From Pseudomonas sp. LD120 (lineage in GTDB: Bacteria; Pseudomonadota; Gammaproteobacteria; Pseudomonadales; Pseudomonadaceae): a DNA stretch of 64,000 bases. A program made the position numbers and the translations under genes. The DNA lies in the NCBI RefSeq assembly GCF_009861525.1, contig NZ_WVHL01000005.1:2356001-2420000 (forward strand). Direction: 5' to 3'. This document shows, piece by piece, positions 1-8,126 of this stretch. Numbering within the stretch: position 1 is the stretch's first letter; each line of letters opens with the position of its first letter. Below the pieces are notes generated by a model, which was not told the origin of the DNA, did no database searches, and saw nothing but the letters and a program-made list of their open reading frames with translations.

Positions 1-669
1 AAGGTCGGTGCCGAACTGGACAGCTCCATGGGCCTGATCCATGTGGCCGATGCCGCCGAGATGCAGCACTGGCAGCCGAACCAGGTACAGAGTGTGCGCC
101 TGGCGGTCAAGGATCTGTATGCCGCGCCTCAGGTTTCGGCGGAGATCGCCAAGGGCTTGGGCGCGGAGTTCAAAGCCGATGACTGGACCCACACCCAGGG
201 CAGTCTGTTTAGTGCGATGAAGATGGAAAAAACCATGATCGGCCTGTTGTTGTTGATGATCGTGGCGGTCGCGGCGTTCAACATCATCGCTACCCTGATC
301 ATGGTGGTGAATGACAAGGGTGCGGACATCGCGATTCTGCGCACCATCGGTGCCACCCCTCGGCAGATCATGGCGATCTTCATGGTTCAGGGTACGGTGA
401 TCGGGATTGTCGGCACCTTGATCGGAGGTGTGCTAGGGGTGATTGCAGCGCTGAATGTGAGTGAGCTGGTGGGCTGGCTGGAGCGGGTCAGTGGGCAGCA
501 TATCTTCAGCTCCGACGTGTATTTCGTCAGTAACCTGCCTTCTGAATTGCAGGTTGGGGATGTCGCGCTGATCTGCAGTGCCGGCTTTATCCTGAGCTTC
601 CTGGCGACCGTGTATCCGGCCTGGCGCGCGTCCAAGGTCGAGCCGGCGCACGCGCTGCGCTATTCGTAA
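1..669 (+). CDS. Lipoprotein-releasing ABC permease (LolC/LolE family), 3' part
   Basis: The frame is open from base 1, so the gene starts before the window; 222 codons plus the stop are visible. The product resembles the C-terminal half of LolC/LolE, the inner-membrane permeases that move outer-membrane lipoproteins from the membrane to LolA. A periplasmic segment is followed by a hydrophobic helix (MIGLLLLMIVAVAAFNIIA), then a cytoplasmic loop with ILRTIGATPRQI, two more helices, and the typical last residues PAWRASKVEPAHALRYS. LolC and LolE cannot be told apart from this fragment, so no symbol is given. The gene is convergent with the sensor kinase gene that follows. Confidence 0.88.
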   Translation, partial: KVGAELDSSMGLIHVADAAEMQHWQPNQVQSVRLAVKDLYAAPQVSAEIAKGLGAEFKADDWTHTQGSLFSAMKMEKTMIGLLLLMIVAVAAFNIIATLIMVVNDKGADIAILRTIGATPRQIMAIFMVQGTVIGIVGTLIGGVLGVIAALNVSELVGWLERVSGQHIFSSDVYFVSNLPSELQVGDVALICSAGFILSFLATVYPAWRASKVEPAHALRYS

Positions 670-709
670 TGCCCCGAGACCTCTTCGCTGGTTCGCCAGC
701 CAGAGGTGC

Positions 710-2074
710 TCAATCCTTCCTCGGTAACTCGATCACAAAGCGCGTCCAGCCGGTACCCGATTCGCAGTGGATCTGCCCGCCATGGGCGCGAATGATCGAC
801 TGGGTGATTGCCAGCCCTAATCCTGCATGTTCATTGCTGCCTTCGCGTCGTGCCAGGTCCGCTCGGTAGAAACGGTCGAACAGGCGCGGTAGCACGTGTT
901 CGGCGATGCCTGCACCAGTGTTTTCGATGCTCAGGCTCAAGGCCTGAGGACGCTCACTGATTTGCACCTTGATCGATCCACCAGCAGGGGTGAAGCGCAG
1001 GGCATTGTCCAGCAGGTTGGACAGTGCCCTGCGCAGCATGCTGCGATCGCCAGCAAAACCCGCGTGGCCTTTCCGGCTCAGGCTGACGCGCGCGTCTTCC
1101 GCCAGCGGGCGGTAAAACTCCAGCAGCATGTCAGCCTCTTGGGCCAGTTCCAACGCCTCGCGCCTGGGCGTCAGTAGGCCGTGGTCGGCCTTGGCCAGGT
1201 ACAGCATGTCGTTGACCAGTTGCGCCATCCACTGCAGTTCTTCGAGGTTGCTGTGCAGGGCTTCGCGGTAATCCTCAAGTGGCCTGGGCCGGGTCAGGGT
1301 GACTTGGGTGTGGGTCAGTAGATTGGACAGTGGTGTGCGCAACTCATGGGCAATGTCGGCAGAAAAGGCCGACAGGCGCTGGAATGACTCTTCAAGGCGG
1401 CCCAGCATGGCGTTGAAGCTGTTGGCCAGCTCCGCCAGTTCCGCAGGCATCTGTTGAGCTGGTAAGCGTTGGGTCAGCGAGGTCGCGCAGACGCTGGCGG
1501 CCACCGCGCTCATGCGCCGCAAAGGGTGCAACCCGCTGCGGGCGGCCCAGGCGCCGAGCAGGGCGGTGGCCAGGGCCGACAGGCCCATGGTGAGCCAGAT
1601 CAGGCGCTGCATGCGTTGTAGAAAATGCTGGTGATGGGTGATGTCGAGTATCAGGGTCAATTGCGGCGAATGGCTCTGTCCGGGAGTCAAAGGCGCTGTG
1701 TAGACCCGATAGGCGGTGCCCGCCTGGCTTAGGCTGCGCAGGCCACTGGTGCCGGGCGATGCAGCGGGCAGGGTGGGGGCGCTTTCGAACCAGGGTTGGC
1801 CGTCGCTACCGCTGATCCGCAGCGCCAGGTCCTGCTGGTGACTCAACTCCTCCTGCAATCTCGCCTGGTGTCGCGTGAGGTCTTTGGGCGCTGTTATGTC
1901 CCGCAGGGCACTGCGCAGGGTGGTCAGCTGGCCGTCGAGCCGTTGCTGATCCAGTTCGATGAAGTGGCTTTCGCTGGCCTGGTTGAACAATACCCCAGCC
2001 AACAGCGAGACTGCGGCCGTGCAGGCGGCGAACAGCAGCGCCAGGCGGCCGCTCAGCGACAAGCGGCGCATCAA
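710..2074 (-). CDS. copS: Heavy-metal (copper) sensor histidine kinase, CopS/CusS type
   Basis: A 454-residue membrane histidine kinase. Transmembrane segments lie near residues 8-27 and 158-180, flanking a periplasmic sensor region, and are followed by a HAMP linker. The H box (FSADIAHELRTPLSNL) has the phospho-accepting His near residue 244; an N box (NLLDNALRFTP) and G boxes (GAGIAEHV, HAGLGLAI) follow. This layout and length fit the CusS/CopS family, which senses periplasmic copper or silver and phosphorylates the partner regulator. Its start overlaps the stop of the response regulator gene by 4 bases, so the pair is translationally coupled. The copper assignment rests on similarity, on the cupredoxin neighbour and on the operator described below. 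Confidence 0.9.
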   Translation of the reverse strand: MMRRLSLSGRLALLFAACTAAVSLLAGVLFNQASESHFIELDQQRLDGQLTTLRSALRDITAPKDLTRHQARLQEELSHQQDLALRISGSDGQPWFESAPTLPAASPGTSGLRSLSQAGTAYRVYTAPLTPGQSHSPQLTLILDITHHQHFLQRMQRLIWLTMGLSALATALLGAWAARSGLHPLRRMSAVAASVCATSLTQRLPAQQMPAELAELANSFNAMLGRLEESFQRLSAFSADIAHELRTPLSNLLTHTQVTLTRPRPLEDYREALHSNLEELQWMAQLVNDMLYLAKADHGLLTPRREALELAQEADMLLEFYRPLAEDARVSLSRKGHAGFAGDRSMLRRALSNLLDNALRFTPAGGSIKVQISERPQALSLSIENTGAGIAEHVLPRLFDRFYRADLARREGSNEHAGLGLAITQSIIRAHGGQIHCESGTGWTRFVIELPRKD

Positions 2075-2751
2075 GTTGGGCGCTCTTCAAGTACGTACCC
2101 CATGCCGCGTACGGTGTGGATCAGTTTGTTGGGGTAATCGTCATCTATCTTCAGCCGCAGACGGCGGATCGCCACTTCGATGACGTTGGTGTCGCTGTCG
2201 AAATTCATGTCCCAAACCTGGGAAGCGATCAGGGATTTGGGCAGGACTTCTCCCTGGCGGCGCAGGAGCATTTCCAGCAGGGCGAACTCCTTGGCCGTCA
2301 GGTCAATGCGCTGGTTGTTGCGTTCCACTCGGCGTCGAATCAGGTCCAGGCGCAGGTCCGCCAGTTGTAGGCTGGTGTCCTGGGCGCTGGCATTGCCCCG
2401 GCGCAGCAGGCTGCGGACCCGGGCCAGCAGTTCGGAAAAGGCGAAGGGCTTGATCAGGTAATCGTCGGCACCCAGTTCCAGGCCATGCACTCGGTCTTCC
2501 ACGGCGTCCCGGGCGGTGAGAAATAGCACGGGGGTGTCCAAGCCCGCGCTGCGCACCGCTTGTAGGATTTGCCAGCCGTCGCGGTCCGGCAGCATCACAT
2601 CGAGAATCAACAGCGCGAAGTTGCCAGTCAGCGCCAGGTGCTGGCCGGTGCTACCGTCCGCCACCCACTCGGTATTGAAGCCGGCCTCGCTCAGGCCCTG
2701 GCGCAAGTATTGACCGGTTTTTGGTTGGTCTTCGACGATCAGCAGTTTCAT
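2071..2751 (-). CDS. copR: Copper response regulator, OmpR/CopR type
   Basis: A 226-residue OmpR-family regulator. The receiver domain (1-115) has the acidic pocket near residues 8-9, the phospho-acceptor Asp in LLILDVMLPDRDGW near residue 51, and the Lys in LIKPF near residue 101. The C-terminal winged helix (about 130-222) ends in IHTVRGMGYVLEE. The partner is the kinase encoded just downstream. It is divergent from the cupredoxin gene, and a CopR/CusR-like dyad lies in the shared intergenic region. In P. aeruginosa the CopRS pair controls periplasmic copper resistance genes; the same role is inferred here. Confidence 0.92.
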   Translation of the reverse strand: MKLLIVEDQPKTGQYLRQGLSEAGFNTEWVADGSTGQHLALTGNFALLILDVMLPDRDGWQILQAVRSAGLDTPVLFLTARDAVEDRVHGLELGADDYLIKPFAFSELLARVRSLLRRGNASAQDTSLQLADLRLDLIRRRVERNNQRIDLTAKEFALLEMLLRRQGEVLPKSLIASQVWDMNFDSDTNVIEVAIRRLRLKIDDDYPNKLIHTVRGMGYVLEERPT

Positions 2752-2815
2752 GGCGGGACTCGTGTCAGGTGGAACCCGGGCTTTATACCTTGCACGGACC
2801 CTGGAGGGGGCAAGC

Positions 2816-2829
2816 TGACAAAGTTGTAA
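2816..2829. promoter_or_regulatory. Putative CopR/CusR-type operator
   Basis: TGACAAAGTTGTAA is a near-palindrome with TGACAA and TTGTAA half-sites separated by 2 bases. It resembles the CusR/CopR/PcoR box and lies between copR (start at 2751) and the cupredoxin gene (start at 2906). It could serve both promoters. Confidence 0.55.
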
Positions 2830-2905
2830 TCTGCCTGTCAGTTGGCTGGCAGCGCCGAGGCTCTAGAGTGTGCCACAGGCTGAATCTTGATCTTCCTGGA
2901 GTCTG

Positions 2906-3460
2906 ATGATGAATATGCAAATCCTGTTGGTGCGAGGCCGGTCGTTGCTCGGTGGCTGTGTGATGTTGTTGAGTGCGCCGCTTTGGGCTTCGCCGGCTAC
3001 GACCTACGACTTTGGCCAGCCGGCCCCGGCGGCCAAGGCCACCCGCAGCATCGAAGTGGTGATGAAGGACATGTCATTCACCACCACGTCTTTAGCGATC
3101 AAGGCTGGCGAGACCGTGCGTTTCGTACTGATCAACAAAGGACAACTGCTGCATGAGTTCAATCTGGGAACTGCGGCGATGCATGTCCAACATCAGCAGG
3201 AAATGCTCAAAATGCAACAAGGCGGGATGCTTGCGCCCACAGCAATGGCGGCGATGGATCACGGGAGCATGGGGCACGGGGCGATGGCGGGTAAGGATCA
3301 TGGCATGCGGCATGACGACCCTAACAGTGTGCTGGTGGAGCCGGGTAAACAGGCGGAGCTGACCTGGACTTTCAGCAAAAGTGGCAGCCTGGAGTTCGCC
3401 TGTAACGTGCCCGGGCATTATCAGGCCGGGATGGTTGGCAAGCTGATGGTCAGTCCGTAG
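2906..3460 (+). CDS. Periplasmic cupredoxin-like copper-binding protein
   Basis: A 184-residue protein with an N-terminal signal peptide (hydrophobic LLGGCVMLLSAPLWASPA, cleavage likely after residue 30). The mature part has a plastocyanin/azurin-type fold: a first ligand in LLHEFNLG and a C-terminal loop ACNVPGHYQAGM, with Cys, His and Met of a type 1 site. A His/Met-rich insert (MDHGSMGHGAMAGKDHGMRH) around residues 113-133 suggests extra copper sites. It is divergent from copRS and follows the CopR-like operator, so copper induction is likely. Two adjacent ATG codons (2906, 2909) are possible starts; a CTGGAG ribosome-binding site precedes both. Confidence 0.88.
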   Translation: MMNMQILLVRGRSLLGGCVMLLSAPLWASPATTYDFGQPAPAAKATRSIEVVMKDMSFTTTSLAIKAGETVRFVLINKGQLLHEFNLGTAAMHVQHQQEMLKMQQGGMLAPTAMAAMDHGSMGHGAMAGKDHGMRHDDPNSVLVEPGKQAELTWTFSKSGSLEFACNVPGHYQAGMVGKLMVSP

Positions 3461-3528
3461 GCCGTCGGGACTCAAAGGTGCAAGTAAAGGCTGATAGAAT
3501 CGGCCGATTATTCAGTCAGGTTTCCGCC

Positions 3529-4359
3529 ATGCATCCCGCAGCCGAACATTCGCCGCTGGGCAAGTCCAGTGAATACGTTTCCACTTACACCCCGTCTTTG
3601 TTGTTCCCGATTCCCCGGGCGGCGAAATGGGCCGAACTGGGTTTGAGCGCCGAAACCTTACCTTATAAAGGTGTGGATTTCTGGAACTGCTTCGAGCTGT
3701 CCTGGCTGTTGCCATCGGGCAAGCCGGTGGTGGCCATTGGCGAGTTCAGCATTGCCGCGGATTCGCCGAATATCATTGAGTCCAAATCCTTCAAGCTATA
3801 CCTCAACTCGTTGAATCAGACGCCGTTCGCAGATCGTGAAACGCTTGAGGCAACGCTGCGCAAGGATCTGTCAGCGGCAGCGGGCAAGCCCGTGGGCGTG
3901 CGTATCCGCAGTCTCGCGGACGTCGAGGCGGAAGGCGTGGTGGCGCTGCCGGGGCGTTGCATCGACGAGTTGGATATCAGCGTCGACAGCTACGAGCATC
4001 CGCGGCCGGAATTGTTGCGTTGCGATGCGTCGCGAGTGGTAGAGGAAAGCGTGCATAGTCATCTGCTCAAGTCCAATTGTCCGGTGACCAGCCAGCCGGA
4101 TTGGGGCAGCGTGGTGGTTGAGTACCGCGGTGCGGCCCTGGATCACGCCAGTCTGCTGGCTTACCTGGTGAGCTTTCGTCAGCACTCGGATTTTCATGAG
4201 CAATGCGTGGAGCGGATCTTCCTTGACCTGCAGCGCCTGCTCAAGCCGGAAAAGCTCACTGTTTTTGCGCGCTACGTACGCCGTGGTGGGCTGGATATCA
4301 ATCCTTACCGCAGTACCGAAACGGCGGATTTCAGTAACCACCGACTGGTACGCCAGTAA
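3529..4359 (+). CDS. queF: NADPH-dependent 7-cyano-7-deazaguanine reductase QueF
   Basis: Reduces preQ0 to preQ1 in the synthesis of the tRNA nucleoside queuosine. The 276-residue length fits the long, two-domain QueF of gammaproteobacteria. Visible motifs include ESKSFKLYLNSLNQ (NADPH-binding E-S-K-S-x-K-L-Y), the catalytic Cys in SNCPVTSQPDWG near residue 183, and a downstream FHEQC substrate-binding Glu. The ATG at 3529 is chosen because homologues start with MHPAAEHSPLGKSSEY; an upstream in-frame codon at 3478 would add an unrelated 17-residue extension. A strong terminator follows. Confidence 0.95.
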   Translation: MHPAAEHSPLGKSSEYVSTYTPSLLFPIPRAAKWAELGLSAETLPYKGVDFWNCFELSWLLPSGKPVVAIGEFSIAADSPNIIESKSFKLYLNSLNQTPFADRETLEATLRKDLSAAAGKPVGVRIRSLADVEAEGVVALPGRCIDELDISVDSYEHPRPELLRCDASRVVEESVHSHLLKSNCPVTSQPDWGSVVVEYRGAALDHASLLAYLVSFRQHSDFHEQCVERIFLDLQRLLKPEKLTVFARYVRRGGLDINPYRSTETADFSNHRLVRQ

Positions 4360-4362
4360 GCC

Positions 4363-4393
4363 AAAGCCCCGTACACAGTGCGGGGCTTTTTTT
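4363..4393. terminator. Intrinsic terminator after queF
   Basis: A 9-bp stem, AAAGCCCCG paired with CGGGGCTTT, encloses a 9-base loop and runs into a T tract. It ends the queF transcript and, read the other way, could serve the convergent DUF4404 gene. Confidence 0.85.
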
Positions 4394-4410
4394 GGAGGGG
4401 CGGGTATGCA

Positions 4411-4674
4411 TCAGATGCCGATGTTGCCCAGGGTCTGGACAATATTGCGCAGGGTTCCGGCAATGGCCGGGTGTTCCAGTTCGAAGCGCTCCACCGCCAG
4501 ATTGACCCCGTCTACCAGGCTGGTGTCTTGGGTGCTGGTCTCCAGTTTGATTTGCAGCTCAATCTGTTGCATCAGCTCTTGCAGATTGGCGCGCTCAGCT
4601 TCGGAGAGTGGTGGGTTGTGCTCCAACTGCTCGCGCAGGGTGTCGAGTTGTTCTTGCAGTTCGCGGGCAGGCAT
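4411..4674 (-). CDS. DUF4404 family protein
   Basis: An 87-residue soluble, largely helical and acidic protein (ARELQEQLDTLREQLEHNP at the start, FELEHPAIAGTLRNIVQTL near the end). The pattern matches the small DUF4404 family of Pseudomonas, whose function is unknown. The N-terminal heptad-like Leu spacing suggests a short coiled coil. It lies alone between queF and the HAD-like gene; an AGGGAGAA ribosome-binding site precedes the start at 4674. Confidence 0.8.
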   Translation of the reverse strand: MPARELQEQLDTLREQLEHNPPLSEAERANLQELMQQIELQIKLETSTQDTSLVDGVNLAVERFELEHPAIAGTLRNIVQTLGNIGI

Positions 4675-4796
4675 GGCGTTCTCCCTCTATTGATAGGCAC
4701 AGGGATGGACCGCGCGGTTGAGGCAAAGGTCCATGCCCACGGCTTAGAGTAATCCACTCCTAGGCGCTGTGCATGATCCTGATCAACGGGCTTATG

Positions 4797-5417
4797 TCAG
4801 GGTTTTTCGCCCTTGAGTCGGCGCAGCTCGATGTCCGCTAGGCAGGTGTTGAGCTCCCCAAGGTGATCGATGACCGAGTGTACACCCAGGCCGAAGAGTT
4901 GCATCGTGGCCTTGCCGCGTTTGATTTCACGTTCCTGCAGGCTCAGTTTCTGCCATTCGCTGGGCGTCATCCCGCACAGGGAGCCGCAGGAAGCCAGGCC
5001 GATGGTCCACAGGCCAGCGTTGAGTCCCGACTGCAGCAACGCAGGTTCGCCGCTGACCAGTACGCAACCGTCGATGCTTTTTACTTCCAGGTCCATCAGT
5101 GCCCGCCAGCAGGCGTCGGGAGCGGGCCAGGGACTGGCGGTGCTCGGCGCTGGCTTGAGCCATTCCGGCAGGGCGGCAGCCAGTTGATGACTGCGGGTTT
5201 GGGGCAGTTGCTCCAGCCAGGCGCAGGGAATGCCCTGCTGGTGCAGGCGACGCAAGGTATCCAGTGCGCCGGGCGTTGCTTGGGCCTGCTCGGCGTTTAG
5301 GTAAGAGGCGGGTTGCAGGCGCACGCGTGCGCCGAAATCCACCAGGCAACCACTGAGCCCAAAGAGCACCGCGGTCAATGGGCGAGAGGCTTGGATTGAG
5401 GGGTCGACGTGGGGCAT
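4797..5417 (-). CDS. HAD-like protein, phosphonatase-related
   Basis: A 206-residue product. The frame could open at 5576, but the ATG at 5417 has an AAGGAC ribosome-binding site at the right spacing and the upstream part looks non-coding, so 5417 is used. The first strand, TAVLFGLSGCLVDFGARV, sits where a HAD hydrolase has DxDGT, but both catalytic Asp positions are replaced (G-L-S-G). The rest keeps HAD-like elements (LDTLRRLHQQGIPCAWL, VLVSGEPALLQSGLNAGLWTIGL). It matches the Pseudomonas group labelled phosphonoacetaldehyde hydrolase-related protein, found in this same gene neighbourhood. The lost nucleophile argues against phosphatase activity. Confidence 0.75.
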   Translation of the reverse strand: MPHVDPSIQASRPLTAVLFGLSGCLVDFGARVRLQPASYLNAEQAQATPGALDTLRRLHQQGIPCAWLEQLPQTRSHQLAAALPEWLKPAPSTASPWPAPDACWRALMDLEVKSIDGCVLVSGEPALLQSGLNAGLWTIGLASCGSLCGMTPSEWQKLSLQEREIKRGKATMQLFGLGVHSVIDHLGELNTCLADIELRRLKGEKP

Positions 5418-5623
5418 ATCAGCGTCCTTGAAATACCTTGGGAGGCTAGCCGCAGGACATGACATGCAGGTGACAGGGGGATGAATGCCAAGCAGATTGA
5501 CGGGGCGCGTGCCTGAAGGCGGCTTGCAGTGATGCTGCCTAAACGGCCTTATACGATTTATACTCCAGCCCTTCACCCTCAGGGCATAGCCCCACGAGCG
5601 AACAATTCAAGGAGTGTCCTGCT

Positions 5624-6310
5624 ATGCGCTGGAGTCGTTATCTAGTTCCGCTATGTATGAGTGCCGGTGTCACGCTGGCTTCCTTTGCTGTCCAGGCGGC
5701 CGAAGATGATCCGTGGGAAAGCATCAACCGTCCGATCTTCACCTTCAACGACACGCTGGATACCTATGCTCTGAAGCCGTTGGCTCAAGGCTATCAGGCT
5801 GTCACGCCGCAGTTTTTGGAAAACGGCATCCACAACATGTTCCGCAACATTGGTGACGTCGGCAACCTGGCCAACGACATTCTCCAGGCCAAGCCTCGGG
5901 CTGCTGGTATCGACACTGCGCGGCTGTTGATGAACACCACACTGGGGCTGGCCGGCTTTTTTGATGTCGGTACTAAAATGGGCCTGCAGCGCAACGACGA
6001 AGACTTCGGTCAGACCCTCGGCTATTGGGGGGTGGGCAGCGGTCCTTATGTGATGCTGCCATTGCTGGGCCCAAGCACCCTGCGTGACGCACCGGCGAAG
6101 TACGTCGACAGCTACACCGATCCTTACCGTTACATGAATGACGTTCCCGCGCGTAATAGCACCATTGGCGTGGATATCATTGATACCCGCGCCAGCTTGC
6201 TGTCGGCGGACAAACTGATTCGTGGTGACAAGTACACCTTCATTCGCAATGCCTATCTGCAGAATCGCGAATTCAAGGTCAAGGACGGCCAGGTCGAAGA
6301 CGATTTTTAA
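5624..6310 (+). CDS. mlaA: MlaA (VacJ) outer-membrane phospholipid-removal protein
   Basis: The 228-residue product has an N-terminal signal sequence and the MlaA domain: DPWESINRPIFTFND, then NGIHNMFRNIGDVGNLANDILQ, the RLLMNTTLGLAGFFDV segment, and QTLGYWGVGSGPYVMLPLLGPS. MlaA takes misplaced phospholipids out of the outer leaflet and hands them to MlaC, keeping the lipid asymmetry of the outer membrane. E. coli MlaA is a lipoprotein; here the signal sequence ends in FAVQAAEDDPW with no lipobox Cys, so the protein is probably cleaved by signal peptidase I. A GGAG ribosome-binding site precedes the ATG. Confidence 0.93.
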   Translation: MRWSRYLVPLCMSAGVTLASFAVQAAEDDPWESINRPIFTFNDTLDTYALKPLAQGYQAVTPQFLENGIHNMFRNIGDVGNLANDILQAKPRAAGIDTARLLMNTTLGLAGFFDVGTKMGLQRNDEDFGQTLGYWGVGSGPYVMLPLLGPSTLRDAPAKYVDSYTDPYRYMNDVPARNSTIGVDIIDTRASLLSADKLIRGDKYTFIRNAYLQNREFKVKDGQVEDDF

Positions 6311-6327
6311 TCGTGGCGATGCAACTG

Positions 6328-6354
6328 AAAAGGCGGCCGTTGGGCCGCCTTTTT
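6328..6354 (+). terminator. Intrinsic terminator after mlaA
   Basis: A stem of AAAAGGCGGCC pairs with GGCCGCCTTTT around a 4-base loop, and a T run follows. It may also work for the PilZ gene on the other strand. Confidence 0.88.
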
Positions 6355-6368
6355 CATGGGGTCTGGAT

Positions 6369-6668
6369 TTACTTCATTTTAAGGATTGTAAGCCCAAGTT
6401 TCTGGCCGCCACCTTCCAGCGAATTGACCCAGACCACTTCTGTTTCTGCTTCTAGTCCCTTGAGTGCTGCATGTTCCGAGTCGATGCGCACGTTCAGGCA
6501 GTCCCCGACTTGGAACGTTCGCGGGGCCTGAACCTGCATACCACTGCTGGAAAGGTCAATGCAGACGGCCTCAATCACCTGTCCCTGGTGGATAAGCGTG
6601 ACCTCGGCATCCACCCTCATACGGATGTAATCGCGCTTTTCACTGTAGTCACGCTGGTTTTGATTCAT
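6369..6668 (-). CDS. PilZ domain protein
   Basis: A 99-residue single-domain PilZ protein. The N-terminal KRDYIRMRVDAEV carries the RxxxR cyclic-di-GMP switch and DLSSSGMQV the matching D-x-S-x-x-G motif, so c-di-GMP binding is expected. The remaining sequence is a six-strand beta barrel (AEVTLIHQGQ, LNVRIDSE, TEVVWVNSLEGG, KLGLTILKMK). The ATG at 6668 is favoured by an AGGATGGA ribosome-binding site; another ATG at 6677 adds three residues. The position next to mlaA and rssB is the same in P. aeruginosa. Confidence 0.88.
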   Translation of the reverse strand: MNQNQRDYSEKRDYIRMRVDAEVTLIHQGQVIEAVCIDLSSSGMQVQAPRTFQVGDCLNVRIDSEHAALKGLEAETEVVWVNSLEGGGQKLGLTILKMK

Positions 6669-6944
6669 GGGTTCCATCCTGCGATTGAGTTGCGGTTCTA
6701 TCGGTTTTTATAACTCTCGGTGATTTGTGATGTAAAGACGTCAGGCGACCATCGGCATGAGCTTGAAACGCCCCGCGGATGGGAGTACCGTCTGCGCCTT
6801 AGAAGGGCACCTCTGATGGTCGGACGTGCAGGGCTCCAGGCCTTGTACCCGTGTCGGAGTGGCTAGAAAGCGAATCCAGTAGCGTGCGTCAGGCCCGAAG
6901 CCAAGCCACCTACGCCAACCTAAATTCTGGCGCCGTTTGCCCAC
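6669..6944. other. Intergenic region upstream of rssB with dyad symmetry
   Basis: This 276-base stretch has no convincing gene. CGACCATC (6746-6753) can pair with GATGGTCG (6815-6822), enclosing further paired sequence, which suggests a structured leader or small RNA. A 69-codon frame on the minus strand (6741-6950) has no family-like features. Confidence 0.4.
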
Positions 6945-8126
6945 ATGCAAAAAACCAGTGCCACGCTGCTGATAATCGATGACGACGAAGTAGTGCGCGC
7001 GAGTCTCGCGGCCTATTTGGAAGACAGTGGCTTCAGCGTACTGCAGGCCGCTAACGGCCAGCAGGGTCTCCAGGTTTTCGAGCGTGAAAATCCCGATCTA
7101 GTGATCTGCGATCTGCGCATGCCGCAGATGGGCGGTCTCGAGCTTATCCGCCAAGTGACTGAACGATCACCGCAAACGCCGGTGATCGTGGTTTCGGGCG
7201 CCGGCGTTATGAATGATGCGGTCGAGGCCTTGCGCCTGGGTGCAGCGGATTACCTGATCAAGCCGCTGGAAGATTTGGCGGTGCTTGAGCACTCGGTGCG
7301 TCGGGCCTTGGATCGGGCGCGGCTGCTGCTGGAGAACCAGCGTTATCGGGAGAAGCTCGAAGCGGCTAACCGTGAGCTCGAGGCCAGCCTCAACCTGCTC
7401 CAGGAAGACCAGAACGCCGGTCGCCAGGTGCAGATGAACATGCTGCCGATCAGCCCCTGGTCGATCGCTGAATTCAACTTCGCTCACCAGATCATCCCGT
7501 CGCTGTATCTGTCGGGGGATTTTGTTGATTACTTCCGGGTCGATGAACGGCGGGTTGCCTTCTATCTGGCAGATGTTTCTGGTCATGGCGCATCTTCGGC
7601 GTTTGTCACCGTATTGCTAAAGTTCATGACCACGCGCTTGCTGTTTGAATCCAAGCGCAATGGTACCTTGCCGGAATTCAAGCCTTCGCAGGTGTTGGGC
7701 CATATCAACCGTGGTTTGATCAGCTGTAAGCTGGGCAAACACGTCACGATGGTCGGTGGAGTCATCGACGAGGAGACTGGTTTGTTGACCTATAGCATTG
7801 GCGGGCACTTGCCCTTGCCGGTGTTGTACACGCCAGACAGTGTTCGTTATCTGGAGGGGCGTGGTTTGCCGGTGGGCTTGTTCAATGAGGCCACCTACGA
7901 AGACCACATTCTGGAGTTGCCACCGGTGTTCAGCCTGACGCTGATGTCCGATGGCATTTTGGACCTTTTACCCGAGCCTACACTCAAAGAGAAAGAAGCA
8001 GCCTTGCCAGAGCGGGTAAGAGCGGCGGGCGGCAGCCTGGATGGCTTGCGGCAAGTTTTCGGATTGGCCACGCTAGGGGAGATGCCGGATGATATCGCCC
8101 TGTTAGTGTTGAGCAGGAACCTTTGA
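6945..8126 (+). CDS. rssB: RssB-type response regulator with PP2C phosphatase domain
   Basis: A 393-residue protein. The receiver (about 5-120) has DDDE near residue 14, the phospho-acceptor Asp in LVICDLRMPQMGG near 57 and Lys in LIKPLED. A helical linker (about 125-165) is followed by a SpoIIE/PP2C-type domain with YLADVSGHGASSAFV, LMSDGILDLLP and MPDDIALLVL, the metal-binding Asp residues of PPM phosphatases. It probably dephosphorylates the STAS protein encoded next, to which it is coupled by an overlapping TGATG. This matches the Pseudomonas RssB/RssC pair that acts on the general stress sigma factor RpoS; that role is inferred from the family. Confidence 0.88.
   Translation: MQKTSATLLIIDDDEVVRASLAAYLEDSGFSVLQAANGQQGLQVFERENPDLVICDLRMPQMGGLELIRQVTERSPQTPVIVVSGAGVMNDAVEALRLGAADYLIKPLEDLAVLEHSVRRALDRARLLLENQRYREKLEAANRELEASLNLLQEDQNAGRQVQMNMLPISPWSIAEFNFAHQIIPSLYLSGDFVDYFRVDERRVAFYLADVSGHGASSAFVTVLLKFMTTRLLFESKRNGTLPEFKPSQVLGHINRGLISCKLGKHVTMVGGVIDEETGLLTYSIGGHLPLPVLYTPDSVRYLEGRGLPVGLFNEATYEDHILELPPVFSLTLMSDGILDLLPEPTLKEKEAALPERVRAAGGSLDGLRQVFGLATLGEMPDDIALLVLSRNL

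Noticed and set aside
6741..6950. 69-codon minus-strand frame upstream of rssB
   Set aside because: No ribosome-binding site, no family-like sequence, and it overlaps the rssB start region.
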